A stretch of 64,000 nucleotides of DNA from Blasia pusilla (GCA_050084515.1 CM114271.1:51398001-51462000), one strand, 5' to 3'. Shown: positions 13,901 to 26,110, numbered from the stretch's first letter. The notes: generated from the letters alone by a model not told the origin. Program-made: numbers and translations.

Positions 13901-15327
13901 AGAAAGAATTGTTTTTACAATACATCTTACTCGGATCAAGACAAACTTTCATATATTTTTCTTTACTAATTGCGAAAAAATAGTTTATTCCTTCTCCAAT
14001 CCCCATCTTTTAATAAATGAAAGAAAATCACTTATTTTGGTGAATATTTTTCCAAAGGAGGGATTAAATTTTTCTCCCAATCTAATTTGAATATTAAAAT
14101 AAAAATTTTAATTATGAGAAAATTAGTTTTCCTTATAACATAACTTCAAATTAATTTTTTCAAAATTTGGGCGGCATACCTTTACACAAAGAATTTTAAA
14201 TTTTCAAATGAGAATAGATAATAAAATTGAAAGAAACTCTAGAAGATTTCATGGGGAAAGATGTTTGAATTTGAGTTAATTATAAATTAGGTTTTTTTTA
14301 CAAATAAATAAAAGAAATATTAAAACCTTACTCATTGTTGTTCGGCTCAGTATAGGGTAAAATTAAAAGAAAAAACTTCATGAGTTGGCTTCGTGGACAA
14401 ATCTGATAGGTGTCATGCATTCATTGGTGTTCAAATCGAGCTAATGCTTTAAATAGTATGGTGTCTAGTTCATAATATTAGAAGTAATATTTAAAAAAAT
14501 GTTTAATCTTTGATGTTATTCTCTCCCTTCATTCTTATCTACTCTCTTTTGAATTTTTAAGACTGAAGGTTTTATCTGTAATTGTGATAATACAAAAATG
14601 AGAGAAATGATAAGATCTCGTATAATTGGCAAAAAATATTTTTGGATATGCAAGTTTGGGATTTGATTGAAATATTATTTTTTTGGTAAATGGTTTCTCA
14701 TTCTTTAAGAAAAATTTCATGATGTATAAATATTTCTTCAAGTTTTTCCACATGTTTAATTCCTTTGCCCATTTTTGAGTAATTTTACTTTTCTATAAAT
14801 ATCTTGTTGGTGAAAATATTTCAGGCTAGTGTCCATCTTTGTTTGAATTTTCTTTCTTATTCTTTAAATGAAAGGATCAATCACGTCTTTACGTAGTGTA
14901 TATTTTTATCATGCCCATACACATAGAATAACATCTGAAACATAAATTATAGAATACATGGAAACATCATTACACAAAAATATCTCACACTGAAACTAGT
15001 TAGGAAACTCACACTATCTGAAAATTTGAAATTGTTAGATTTAAAGGCACCTTTGAATTGAAAGAATCTAAGTGAGTGCAATTTGGAGTGTCTATTGATG
15101 TATATCTTGAAAGGAAAGATAAGGTACCTCCATTGAAAGGGAATTCTATCGTATTCACTAAGACCTCTAATTTATTTTGAGAATGTAGTAATTATGAAGA
15201 AAGGTAATATATGGTCTTCTACCACATAAGTCAAATGGATATATCATTGTTACATATATAATGTTGAAAGATCTATTTGGCTATTACGAATTTCAATTAC
15301 TTTTAGATTACAATTACAATAAGTTAC
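10961..15327. other. AT-rich intergenic DNA
   Basis: No gene recognised. The part around 12,450-13,090 has somewhat higher GC and several CpG-containing words (for example CCGCGGCGAGACC near 12,491) but no open frame worth naming. The remainder is plain AT-rich sequence. Confidence 0.4.
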
Positions 15328-15463
15328 TCCCAAGCTATATAGGAGGTTACTAACTCACATAGAATCTCCAATAAAACCCTCTAAGAAAGCCTCGTATGTG
15401 TACATCTTAGAGGTTTTTATTGGAGGTTCTATGTGAGTTAGTAACCTCCTATATAGCTTGGGA
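15328..15463. repeat. long hairpin: 58-bp inverted repeat with 20-nt loop
   Basis: The left arm 15,328-15,385 begins TCCCAAGCTATATAGGAGG, and the right arm 15,406-15,463 is its reverse complement with two mismatches. The arms end sharply: flanking bases do not pair. A transcript across the site would fold into an almost perfect 58-bp stem. It could be a young fold-back element, a small inverted duplication, or a source of small RNA. Nothing in the primary sequence decides between these. Confidence 0.9.
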
Positions 15464-18400
15464 TGACCTAATGTCATATGTTACCTTGTTCCGGGATCCA
15501 AGAAACTACTTTTTTCTATAATTGAGGCTTCCAATAATAGGTTGGGGCATGAAGTTAAACAAAAAGAAGAAGATTTTAATACCCTCAACATGGGTTTAAA
15601 TCAACTATAATTTAGTGAATCAAAGAATGATATGTTTTCCAACTGATTTTAAGTGTAGAATAATCAAATTTTACGACCTCTTGTGATGGTGTATATATTA
15701 ACGTGAATTCCTATGTGTTGTATGGTAGTCCATGTTTGAATTTCCATCACAACAATGTATGTTGCATAGCGATGTATATTGTACGTAAAATATATCATCC
15801 CTTATATGGCCTTGATATACCTTCTCGTCTTTCCTCATACCTAAAACATTTCCTTTCATCATTTTTATTTTGATCCATGTCTCTAATAGAAAATATATAA
15901 ATTTATGGATCTTTCATATTTTTCCTTAGATGGCTTGTGACGTCTTTCTTGGATGGGGGTTTTCCACTTTCTTTTCTTCAAATTCCCATACAATTATTGT
16001 TTCCAATTTCATATTGTTGATATCATGTGGGAAAATTTCCAGATTTCTCTCTTTCTCCCTTACACACAAGATTTGTTTTCTTCATTATTGATGGCATCGA
16101 CATCTTGAACAATACTCTACTCTAGTTGGAACCATTTTTAACACTTGCCACTAGAAGTAGAAAGACTTTTTATGCAAAATTGGATTCCAATCAAAAGAGT
16201 TATGACATGTTGTTGTCTCATTGGTATCTTTGGAAGAATATCAGTCTACATGAAAACAAATGGGAAATCCCAAAAAAATAAATTTCAACAAGTAGATCAG
16301 CAAAAGTCATCACACTTACTGTGATGCAAAAGAGTGACGGGGCCATCCTAATGGATCATAAACAAATTTCTTGGCACATCCCACTCTTGGTCAAAATTGG
16401 TGAAGTTGACTTTTTGTTGTTGTCTTGGATGAAAATCCACAAGGTCCAACCTAGGCGCAAAACTTTTGTCACCAATTCTTTTTAGGTCTCCAAGGAGAAA
16501 GACAATTTACACAACACTCAACTCACTCAAAAATTCTGTCACTAGTTTTCCATTGTTGTCTCTCTCTCGATGACATGCATTTTGCACAACACACAAACTT
16601 GTCATTTTCCCAAAACATTGGTCACCTTTCTTTATTTGCTTTCTTTCACTTTTTCTATTTGCTTTCTCTTTCTCTCTCTCTCTATAAGTGAGAAGCACAA
16701 TTTGTACAACACTCGAAATCCCTACCACACGTTTCTAGAACCCCACAAAGGATTCATGCCTTTTCTCCATGCCGAAACATAGAGGCCAAACCCTAAGGGT
16801 TTCCTCAACCCTTTTCGATATCTCCCCTAGATGCCTCACTTAGTCTGCCTCTACCGAGTAGTCGTAGGGGTAGAAAACTCGACAAAGAAAATAAATGCTT
16901 TATTTATTACCCTCTTACAGGAATTAAAAAACAAAAACCTACTGACCTAGATAGCACTTCGTGCACCAAGCCTAAACGTGGAGAGGACAATTTTTGGAAC
17001 TTTTAGAAAGGCTTTAAAAAAGAAAAAGAAATGATTATTGATGAGTTCTTATACCTGGGAATAGTGGAATATTTCCGTCGATCTTTCCCGTCCGTGGCCG
17101 TTGAAATACTGCACGGAGTAGGTAAGAGAGAGACCATTGGGGTAACTGCATCAGTTCTTTTTATGTTTTATTATTATTTTCCTTCTTGTTTGTCCATCCA
17201 GACGAAGTTTTTCACTAGTATTTCACTTGTCCCATTTCACGGGACAAGTGAAATATATGAATCAAATTTATTTATTCATATATTATTTCCTTAATTCTTG
17301 AAAAAAATTCAGGAAATTGTTCTTTGAGGGGTTAAGGGAATGGGTGTACGTTCTTTAATTTATGTTCTAAAGCAGTTTTAATGGGTTATAGGATAAACTG
17401 ATAGAGCTTTTCAATGCCTTTCCCAAGCCCACGGGACTCCTAGGAAACGTGGGTTATAGCGAAAAGTATTTATCTTTAACTCTCTAATGCTATAAATTTC
17501 TTTACTTTATTTTATTTTATTTTATTTTATTTTTTATTTCGTAAATTTAATTAAAAATATCTTAAAATTTAGAGGAACAATTTTTCCACTCTTCTCAATA
17601 ATTTGGATTTAAAGAAATTTTAAATATCCTAAATATTTTTATTTTTAAATAAAATTTAAAATATATTAGAATCTCCTAAATAATGTTATCTTTCCGTAAA
17701 AATATAAAGGATATCTACTCCTCCAATCCAACCCTACCAAAAAACTTAGCATATTAAATTAATCAAAAATTAATTTAGGAAGCGAAAAATTTCCCTCCTC
17801 CATTCAAATTCTTTTTCGCTTCCTAAAATATCAAATATAAATCAAAGGAAAACATAATGAGCTTGTTACTATTTTGGTTTAATATCTCACTATTTTTTCT
17901 TAATGTGCATGTAGGGTCTCCAATAATAATAAAGATGATAATCTATATGAAATTTGGTGGATACATTTTTTCAATGTTTAAGTGACAAATGTATGCTCCA
18001 TAGTTAACTTGTTTGACAAGATGACCCAATTTAGTATAAGAAAGAAAATTCAAATCCTATCAAGAACGCATTGCATATGCACCCACTAGTGATTATCTTT
18101 GATCATTTTTCAAGTTGTTATAGGTGAAAAGAATAGTGGGCTCCAAATACATCTTTTTCAATATTTATCTATATATTATAATATGTTATCTAAGAAATTT
18201 ATATTTTGTATATGACAAAAAAAATCAAGAATACAAATTGTAAAGTACTATAGAATTTTATTTCTCGTGCACATGCACATCACTACAAAAGGTATATTAT
18301 TACGAAAATTGTACACACATAAACACAAGACATCAAATTAGCTCATGACATCTATGATTCTGCACATATGGACGATCATGCTCCAAAGTATATCCAATGA

Positions 18401-18640
18401 AAGCAAGGATAAAAGCTCTCTCTCTCCAACCAAGTTGCTCACCCAAATTGGAGCATATCAATTATTTTCTCGAGGTGAGTCATGAATGGTTTATAGCTCA
18501 ATTCTAGAACGCGGGCAAGCACGAATCACGTATAATCCCCTGTTGATGGATATCAGTGAATAGGGAGGAGGAGGGTCTCCCTTGTAGGTACTTATGGCGT
18601 TTAGTGGTGGTCTTGTTTGCCTTTGCATCGTGTGAATATT
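15464..18640. other. AT-rich intergenic DNA with minor simple repeats
   Basis: No gene recognised. Visible details are a CT tract at about 16,664-16,684, a perfect 13-bp inverted repeat at 17,221-17,253 around a 7-nt loop, and a (TTTTA) tract at about 17,506-17,535. Short open frames near 16,570 and 17,031 have no recognisable domain. Confidence 0.45.
17221..17253. repeat. perfect 13-bp inverted repeat
   Basis: TTTCACTTGTCCC at 17,221-17,233 pairs perfectly with GGGACAAGTGAAA at 17,241-17,253 around a 7-nt loop. No U-rich tail follows and there is no adjacent gene, so I do not call it a terminator. Confidence 0.8.
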
Positions 18641-18649
18641 TTAGTCATT

Positions 18650-18945
18650 TCATATTATGTCACTCAAGGTTGCATATGGTCAGAGTTTGTGGAGTTACGT
18701 CCATGTTATGGAAGGACTTGTCTATATGGATCCCAACTTCCCCTTTTTTTTCTCATTCCCTATCCTTGCCTTCATTTTCCATACTTTCCCGTTTCTTCTT
18801 GCCTCAACCTTCACTCCCTGCCTCCTTATTCTCCCACTTGCCCTTGCCTTATCTTCCATCATAAGATATAAGTGTGGGCCCTACCTATTTGTAATCTATG
18901 TCCAAACTTGTCTGTCCATGCGCATTTTTGTGCAACCACCATCTC
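18650..18945 (+). repeat. dispersed repeat family A, copy 3 (longest)
   Basis: This copy runs from CTCAAGGTTGCATATGG through ATGTTATGGAAGGACTTG, a C/T-rich run of roughly 130 bp, ATCTTCCATCATAAGATATA, and CAAACTTGTCTGTCCATG, to about GTGCAACCACC. The same words in the same order are found on the minus strand at 3,140-3,415, and the 3' part also at 1,905-2,080. Three overlapping plus-strand frames of 84-102 codons come from the low-complexity run and are not treated as genes. Confidence 0.6.
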
Positions 18946-20040
18946 ACTCTCCTTAACTACCCATGTGTTCCTTGCTACTCACCCTTTACCTAGACCTTGC
19001 CTTTTCTTTATTCTGACTAACAACTATGTCTTTTCTCCTTAGTGGAGTCTCAAAGCGCATGATCTTCTTGACTTGTATTAGTCTTGCGGCCGATTTCGTT
19101 ACCCATCCTTGTCTTCCAACTAGCTAGTCTAGGTTCTAACTTTGGAGGGTTACATCAAAGTCTCTCCTTATTAGACTTGCCATTATGAATTTCTCTTAAG
19201 GTCCTTGCTACCTTATGCACCATAGTCTTAGTTTTTTGTGACATTTGTGTTACTCACAAGGGAAGGAGTTGTTTCCTCATGGAAGAAGGTTCAACAAACA
19301 TAGAATGAGCACCAAGCTCTCTTTCCTTGGATATAACCCTTCCCTCTCTCCAAAAGGAAGGAATGGTAGAGCAAGAAAACTCATGAAGAGTTTTTTGGGA
19401 AAGTCTAGATCAATGTTACAAGTTGATGGAAAATTATGGGGGGGAACCTTCTAGCATATAAACTCTCATTGTAATTGGAAATCTTTGTAAACCTTCCACA
19501 AAAAAGTTAATATTTATGAAAAGAAATTACAAGGGTTTTCGTTAAGTATAATTCTAACATATAAAGTTCATCCTAAAGTTTCTATAACAAACAAAAATCC
19601 CCTTTGATTTTACATGTGGAAAAAGTAAATAAAACCGTGGCCATAAACTTCACAAAACTCGTATGTTATTTCAAAGAAGGATGGGAATATAGTAATATAG
19701 CCTGTGAGGGATTAGTAGAAGAAGGTTCCATAGGAACCCAAGTCTTTGTTTGTACTCTATGAACGGATCTTATGACCATCCATCTAAGATAAGAAGAAAC
19801 GTATTCCAAAATTTGATATGGGATGTGGATGACCATATATGTTTCTTATGAAAATGAAAAATTCAACATACTATCCAAAAGGGGGAAAAAACAAGTGAAT
19901 ATTGGAAAACAAGAGACCTTTCGCAAGTCCTCCAAAATGGGGATCTTTGAACCACATGACAAATTGAACAAGTCCTCTAACTGGGGATCCCCTATCTTGG
20001 AAATTACGTTATATTTTAGGAAAAAGGAGAGTAAGTTCCA
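18946..20040. other. intergenic DNA, no gene recognised
   Basis: Short frames near 19,245 (69 codons) and 19,823 (85 codons) show no domain I recognise. The Lys-rich composition of the latter reflects A-rich DNA. Confidence 0.4.
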
Positions 20041-20043
20041 CAC

Positions 20044-20206
20044 TCTTAAATTACCTCCCAAATTGAAAATTGAAAATTAAAACTATAAGATATTATTTGA
20101 AATCAAATTTAGCGATCCTATTGGTTGAAAATGCCAAATTTCAAAAGGATGAGAATTCAAAAAATTAAAGGGCACTCTCGAATAATAACATAGATTTGGG
20201 GTATTT
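20044..20206 (+). repeat. dispersed repeat family C, copy 1
   Basis: The segment contains TTAAATTACCTCCCAAATTG, AATCAAATTTAGCGATCC, then TTGGTTGAAAATGCCAAATT and GGGCACTCTCGAATAATAAC followed by ATAGATTT. The same order is seen at 25,905-26,106 and, with an expanded internal part, at 33,707-34,145. It is a diverged interspersed repeat without coding capacity. Confidence 0.5.
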
Positions 20207-21850
20207 TCATATCATTTTCCTCTTTTATGGATCTAAACTTTATTGGTTGCTATCTTCCTTTATTTGATTTCTTCTTTTTTAATTTGGATTTCAAAGTGGA
20301 CGAGGGCTTTACAAATTCACATGCAAATGATGTCTAAAAATAATAGAGCCCAAAAAATTTAGAAAATAATTTGAACTTTTTTTCATAAATTTAAATCAAT
20401 ATTCATGGTATAAAGGCTTTTTAACTTCTTCTTGCACATTTACTGTTATGTCAACATTAGGATTAAGAATTTTCAAGCGCTTATTAGATGCTATGTCTAA
20501 TTTCTTAAAATTCCAAAATATTCAATGAGACGTATTTATGTAAAGGAATGTAATTTAATTTATTTTTCAAGAAATTAAATTCTTTTCGTTGAAAATTTCC
20601 CTGATGTAATAAGGTTTTTTTGCATGTCACAAAAGATTAAGCTACTACGATTTGTCCCAAAATGCATATAACTTCACTTTGTTTTCGTAGGCAATTCATT
20701 CAATTAGTTATGTATACGTCTCACTAATATCAAATGTTAGTACTTTCGATTCAAAAGTATTTACATATATCAAGATTTATGGTATAGTACCGAACTTATA
20801 TTAGTGCACACATGCCTCTTTGATAGCATATATTTCTATTCTCAGCGCTCCAATTCTACTATTTTTTTACTTAACTATTCTCATATTCATCTTGTCTACA
20901 ATCAATTATTTTTCCATCCATGTCCATTTTGCTAAATCATATCACCTTACTTATGGATGGATGGTTGAACTTTTGAATCTATTGTATTCAAATTAAACCA
21001 CCTTTTCTTACATGGAATTAAATTATTTCTCTTTCTCAGTCTTGGATGATTAAGTGATATTCTTGATGTGTCCTAGTTTTAAATTTCCATTATATTTTTG
21101 GTTTTCATGACATCGCCAAATTTCTTGCATGTTCATAATTTTTGTGGTTGTATATCAATCTAGTGCAGCTTTCCAGTATTAGAAAAGTAATGGGATCATA
21201 TATTGGTGGTGATCGGACATGATTCTCATATGATACCATCGGAAAATCTCAATTATTACACCCTCGAGGTTTCATTCCTTCAATATCCTTTCCAATTTGC
21301 ATTTCCTCTCCTAGGAATGCGACCTCACATATATGAGGGTAGTGGAGACACTCAAGATTCCACATCATTGGGTGTTGAAGATGTAATCAACTTTTGTAAA
21401 AACTTATAAGTGGAGTGAATGTGGATGACATGTCCCCAAACGCCTCTGATGTGTTTTCATGGCACAATATGGCCTTTTAAAAAACCTAACATGAAACATG
21501 GATTCCAATGCAAATTTTGATTCCCATTATAGAGTTTGAAAAAGCGAAAGCCAATTCTAATGGTCTATGGAGACTTTGCTAGTGGGATGGCAAAGGAGCT
21601 TCTTGTTCGAGAGATAAATGTAGCGTACCCCCTAAACGAAGTAGAGCCATTATTCGAGAGATAAATATAAGGCACCTCCTAAACTAGATAGAAAACCAAT
21701 ATAATCGAAGTGATGTTGTTAATTGTTTCATATTTGCTAATAGCATTTGAAAACGAAACTCATCGTCCTTCTAAAGATTGATTTCCCATTGTGCACATAT
21801 CTATACTATGCCCCTTCATTTTACACATTTGAAGTGATTAATTATTTCGG
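20207..21850. other. AT-rich intergenic DNA
   Basis: Nothing beyond short, unrecognised frames. Confidence 0.45.
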
Positions 21851-23250
21851 TGCAAGTGAGTGCACCACTCCGTTACCTCCTTTGCACCTCGAGGAAAACG
21901 CTGTCCACCCCTCACGATGTGTATGAAAAGAACGAAAAGAATCTCTACACTCCACTGCCCTCTCACCACCTGGTCCTGGACTCCCCACGATGTCTATGAT
22001 GGTTCACTTTTCTCGTTCCCGTTGACGGCAAGATATGGACAGATCTTGAAATGCTCTCCTGTAAACATTTAGCAGTGGCACCGGAAAGCGAAGGTAAGCG
22101 AAGCCAACGTCCCGTTTTGAAAACGCTGAAAGATTCTCACGTTTGCTGTTCCTGCTCTTTGTGGTGGTGTCGCTTGGCTCGCATTGAATCCATCGATCGC
22201 GATAATGATTGATTGATTGAATTGAAAAGAGAATCGACACCTTACGTTTGCATGTCGTTCTTTCTTGTTCTTGAAACGCCGCTCATTATGATTTCGCGGG
22301 CTCTCATCGCTCGAGCGGTGCACATTGCGCTAGCTGCGTGACAGCCCTAAGCAAAGCGCGTTGCTCGCCCCCCGAGTGCAAGCGGACGGGCGGAAGCACG
22401 GAACGTTAGCATCTGAGCGTACAGTGTCGGCCACAGCTTTTCGTAACAGCGAGGGGCGGGGATTCTCTCGCTTGCCCTGACGTCGACCTGCTTTCACCAT
22501 CGCTCTGCCATCGACGGAGCAGCGAGCGTCAGAAACGAGACGCAGCACTTTCCTTCCTTCCTCATTCATTCATTCACTCCATCCTTCCTCAGTAGCTACC
22601 GCTTGCACCGGTTCGACGTGCGCTCCGCCACATGACGCAATCCATGGCGGGGGCGTCGTCCATTCACGCTCGTTTTTCTCGAGCATCTCACCTTTCTCCC
22701 CGCGCATGTGTGGCTCCGGACCGCTTGCTTCCTCTTGCCATCTCCTCCGGAACGCTCCCTCCCTCAGCAGCACAAACGAAACAGACGAAAGGACCCAAAT
22801 TAGAGCTCCCGCCAGACACACGCGATTTTCCAGTCGATGAATGATCTCCGGATAGTCACTGGAATAAATAGATTCAATGTGGATGGGGTCGCCGGCGCTC
22901 AAGGAAATAAAAATCCATCCACATTGAATCGAATTGGTGGGTCCCAATGGGCCTGGGCCTTCGGAGCCGGGGCTTTTTCTTGAATTATTATTGGAAATAA
23001 ATTAATAGCTCGAGTCTGACGCTGTCAGTGGCCTTGCATGATTCCTGGCCTTTCCATTGGCGGGACTTAACCCGACTGAATGACCACTGGCACCGCTGGT
23101 TTGGATCCGTCGACGGTGACGTGCTACATCCTCGTGATGGTCCTGATTCCGTCTACTTCTGTCGTTCCCCAACGGTTCTTTTCGCTGCAAGGCTCGAGTG
23201 TAAGGACGGATCGCTCCGATGCGCCGCGCCGGGCCGAAAACGAATAAAAT
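21850..23250. other. GC- and CpG-rich island without a recognised product
   Basis: Composition changes sharply near 21,850 and returns to AT-rich near 23,250. CpG words are dense (for example 22,130-22,560 and 23,090-23,230). Several open frames of 60-125 codons lie on both strands. The longest, on the minus strand at 22,570-22,947, has no ATG at its start and no familiar domain. In this window the one real gene also sits in such an island, so this may be a promoter or first-exon region, or a remnant of one. No TATA box or splice pattern convinces me. Confidence 0.35.
22871..22930. repeat. perfect 16-bp inverted repeat
   Basis: GATTCAATGTGGATGG at 22,871-22,886 is the exact reverse complement of 22,915-22,930, with a 28-nt loop between them. 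Confidence 0.85.
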
Positions 23251-23259
23251 ATATATAAA

Positions 23260-24930
23260 TGAAGAAAAAGGATGAGAAACCTATCACGATACAAAAGAGG
23301 GGGCATGGAGACCCAAAAAATAGACCTCAAGAGACTCTAAACGGGTCCTCATAAGAAAGAAGGGGGCTTTCTCCCTAACGACCAAAATCATCAACAGCAT
23401 AGACAATATTAGCAATACTTAGAAAATTATGACTATTACTAAGCGGCCGTCTAGCATTGGCGTCTCCAACCGCCTGAGCCCGCCGCAGAAGCCCATTTTC
23501 CTGGGTGCGCTCCAGAGCTATGGAGATCTGTTGCCTACAATAAAGTATCGCAGTGGCTAAGGACAACCCATTTCTCGACTGGAAATGATGGGCGCAATCC
23601 GTAAGGAACGAGTCAAACCTTTCCCCCATCGCCCCATACATCTCAATGGCTAGGGGGATAAATCGATGTCCGTCATGAAGTCGACTATAAATGTGGGTCT
23701 TCTTGACCGCTGCCTCCGCTCCTTGTAGCAATCTCCCTTGTGCTACCACTTGGGCTCGCACCGCCTCCCACGTAGGATCCGTCACTACAACATCCGCTAC
23801 CACCACTTCAAACTCCCTCGTCATGTAGAGATCAGCACGGATAAGGGAATCCCGCATGGAATAGTGTCTCTCTCTTTGTACATGGAATCCACTCTCCCGA
23901 GCAATAGAGAACATAATATCCTGCACTGCATCGTGAGTGGCTATCCTCTCATCCCCAACTGGACACCGTGCCAAATGCACACCAAGTGGATCCAGCCTCC
24001 GACGACACTCGCAATGTGTCGAACCAACCACCGTTGGTTGGGGCAGGCCCAGTCATAACCTCATCGTTGTAGTGTAGGTAAGTGGTGCGATGCGGAAAGC
24101 CGGGATGAGGGGACGAGCCCCCACCCATGAGCTTGCCCCCTTTCCGGAGCAACAGCGAATACGGGCCCGAACCTCCATGGGGATATTCCCGTCCAACATA
24201 GTAGCTCTAAACAATGCATCAAAGTGGGCTTCCATCAAAGAAGATTGGAGCCCAGACTCTCCGGAGGTAACTAGGGAAGAGAAAGCGGGAAGAACTACTC
24301 TAGCCTCAACAAGAAGGGAGTCTCTACAAGCTGTGAGTGAAGACTGAAGTGGGAAAAGACCATCCTCAACCTGGGAAACGTACTGTAAAAGTAGCGGTCT
24401 ATCCCTAACCAAAAATCGGGAGCAAAGGAGGGGTGCTACAGTGGCCCAACTCCCTAAAAAGGCTGAAGACACCACTAACTCAGTCGCTATGATACCTACT
24501 CCACCGAAGTCAATCGGCCAAGAAGCCTGTCTACGAGCTAACTCCCCCACGGGGCACTCTAATGAGCTGGGTCCTAGAAGATCCCCAAACGCATGCATAA
24601 TCTTTCTATCAAAGGATCTATACAAGGAAGAAATATGGTTAGTCGCCCACACAGTTCTACACAGATAACTAGGTCTACGGGCAAAACATGATGAGAGGAT
24701 TCCATAAGCTACTTGAGGGTCACCAATCCTCGCGAGATCGTTGACATGAAGAAGATCCTCGGTAAGAGCCGCCGCCACAAAAATCAATACAAAGTCCTGG
24801 CTCCCGAGTGGGACTCCCAAGACGCGAAGGCCTCCAGCACGTGTCAAAAACCGTCGGGTAAATGAATTTCCGCTGACAAGCCTAATAAGGACCAAGCCTT
24901 GCAATTTCCCGAAAGCCGAAAACCGTGAGC
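23260..24930 (-). mobile_element. 5'-truncated non-LTR retrotransposon
   Basis: Read on the minus strand this is the 3' third of a non-LTR retrotransposon: the end of a reverse transcriptase, a C-terminal domain, and a short 3' untranslated region ending in an AT-rich tail near 23,250-23,270 (TTCATTTATATATATTTTAT). Finger and palm motifs of the reverse transcriptase are missing, so the insertion is 5'-truncated at about 24,890-24,930, as target-primed reverse transcription commonly leaves behind. Target-site duplications could not be fixed by eye. It lies between a GC-rich island and AT-rich DNA. Confidence 0.7.
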
Positions 24931-24985
24931 TTACGAACTTACGGTTTACATCGTTGTAAGTATTTTTTCGTACTACGGAAAACAC
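23375..24985 (-). pseudogene. reverse transcriptase thumb plus restriction-like endonuclease domain, one in-frame stop
   Basis: The frame reads from about 24,930 to 23,375 with one stop (TGA, at 24,053-24,055); both sides are in the same frame. The first part has GGLRVLGVPLGS followed by a LL-VNDLARIGDPQVAYGIL block, typical of the region after the palm in non-LTR reverse transcriptases. After the stop comes CECRRRLDPLGVHLARC (C-x1-C-x9-H-x3-C), then IRADLYM and VVADVVVTD. A CCHC knuckle followed by an R/K-x-D-L site and a further acidic residue is the layout of the restriction-enzyme-like endonuclease of R2/NeSL-type elements. That assignment is from memory of the family, and spacing differs slightly from R2. 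Residues before GGLRV near 24,985 may be flanking DNA. Without palm motifs and with a stop, it is a dead fragment. Confidence 0.65.
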
Positions 24986-24990
24986 GCACT

Positions 24991-25091
24991 CTTGTCGAAT
25001 AGTACACGTGTCAATATGAAAGGAGTGGAAAATTTTATTATTTTAGTTCTTGTTGAATAATACACGTGTCAATACTGAAAGGGTGGGAAAA
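24991..25091 (+). repeat. imperfect direct repeat of about 42 bp at the LINE 5' boundary
   Basis: CTTGTCGAATAGTACACGTG at 24,991 and CTTGTTGAATAATACACGTG at 25,049 start two units of about 42 bp that end in GGAAAA (25,032 and 25,091). The second unit and following bases to about 25,135 resemble the tail of dispersed repeat C (CACGTGTCAATA, then AATAAAATAGATTAAG). Confidence 0.6.
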
Positions 25092-25135
25092 GGATAGAGC
25101 TCTTCAAATTCCAACCTCTTTTAATAAAATAGATT

Positions 25136-25904
25136 AAGATTTTTGAGCTATTATGGATATTGTTGTCTCATTTGGAGAAGTTAGGTTTTTAGATGTTCCT
25201 CTTTTGCTCCTCCACAAGCTTGGAGTTTGTTCGGTCCCCGGGAAATAATGAATTAAAAGAAGATGGGGAGCCCATTGGAAGTACTTTGAGGAGAGATTTG
25301 GAGAATGTTGAGGCCACAATGGACGCGAGTAAAGAAATAGGGGAGAACCTCTTAAAAACATATCATTCTCATGAGAGCTCATAAGGGTTCTCAACTCTCG
25401 AGAGTCTTTTTATTTAAGCGAATGGCTCAAAGCCAATTTACATACACTCACAACCATTGTTATTAATTAAAATGGTTTACATACATATCTTGATAGGTTA
25501 CTTTTTTTATTTGAGATCATACAGTATGTCCAATATTATCTATCTTTTGGTATAATTAATCGTTTTTTAAATAATGATTTAAAATTTACATATTGAGCCT
25601 CTAACAACAAAATTTAGAGCTCTCCACCAACTTCCATTTGAGATGTCCTTAGATCTTTGATTGGAAAATGGACCTATAATTTTTTTAACTAATTATAAGT
25701 CCCAAATAACCGTGCAACATCAGTGTGAAAATTGGAGTTATCCAGAATCAATATATATATTCTAATCGAATAACCTAGTCTAAAAATAAAAATAAATTAA
25801 AAAAATTACGACAACATGTCATATCATAGAATATTTCTTGCTTGAACATTATGGAAATACACATTAATTCTACAAATGTGCAGAAGCGTACGTCTTTGTC
25901 ATGC
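25136..25904. other. AT-rich intergenic DNA
   Basis: Frames of 63-86 codons on both strands near 25,134-25,394 overlap each other and show no recognisable domain. Nothing else is seen. Confidence 0.4.
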
Positions 25905-26110
25905 ATGGGTTTAAATTACTTATCCAGATGACTCATGTTTAATTTTCTAACGACATTTTAAATCAACTTCAAATGATATGTTGGTTAAGATGTCAAGCAA
26001 TCGTATTGGCTTAGAAGTCAGGCAATCTTATTGATTGAGAATGCTAGGTCTCAAGAGGAGAGGAGTTTGAAAACTGAAGGGGTAGTCTTTAATAATAATA
26101 TAGATGACAT
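25905..26110 (+). repeat. dispersed repeat family C, copy 2
   Basis: It contains GGGTTTAAATTACTTATCC, ATTTTAAATCAACTTC, TTATTGATTGAGAATGCTAG, GTAGTCTTTAATAATAATA and TAGAT in the same order as the copies at 20,044 and 33,707. It has the short single-unit version of the part that is repeated four times at 33.7-34.0 kb. Confidence 0.5.

Noticed and set aside
17221-17253. Hairpin as a transcription terminator
   Set aside because: No adjacent gene and no U-rich tail; intrinsic terminators are not expected for nuclear plant genes.
18556-18956. Three overlapping plus-strand frames of 84-102 codons
   Set aside because: They arise from the pyrimidine-rich part of dispersed repeat A; equivalent frames appear in the inverted copy at 3.2 kb.
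22570-22947. 125-codon minus-strand frame in a GC-rich island
   Set aside because: It begins with TTG, crosses a perfect inverted repeat, and has no recognisable domain.
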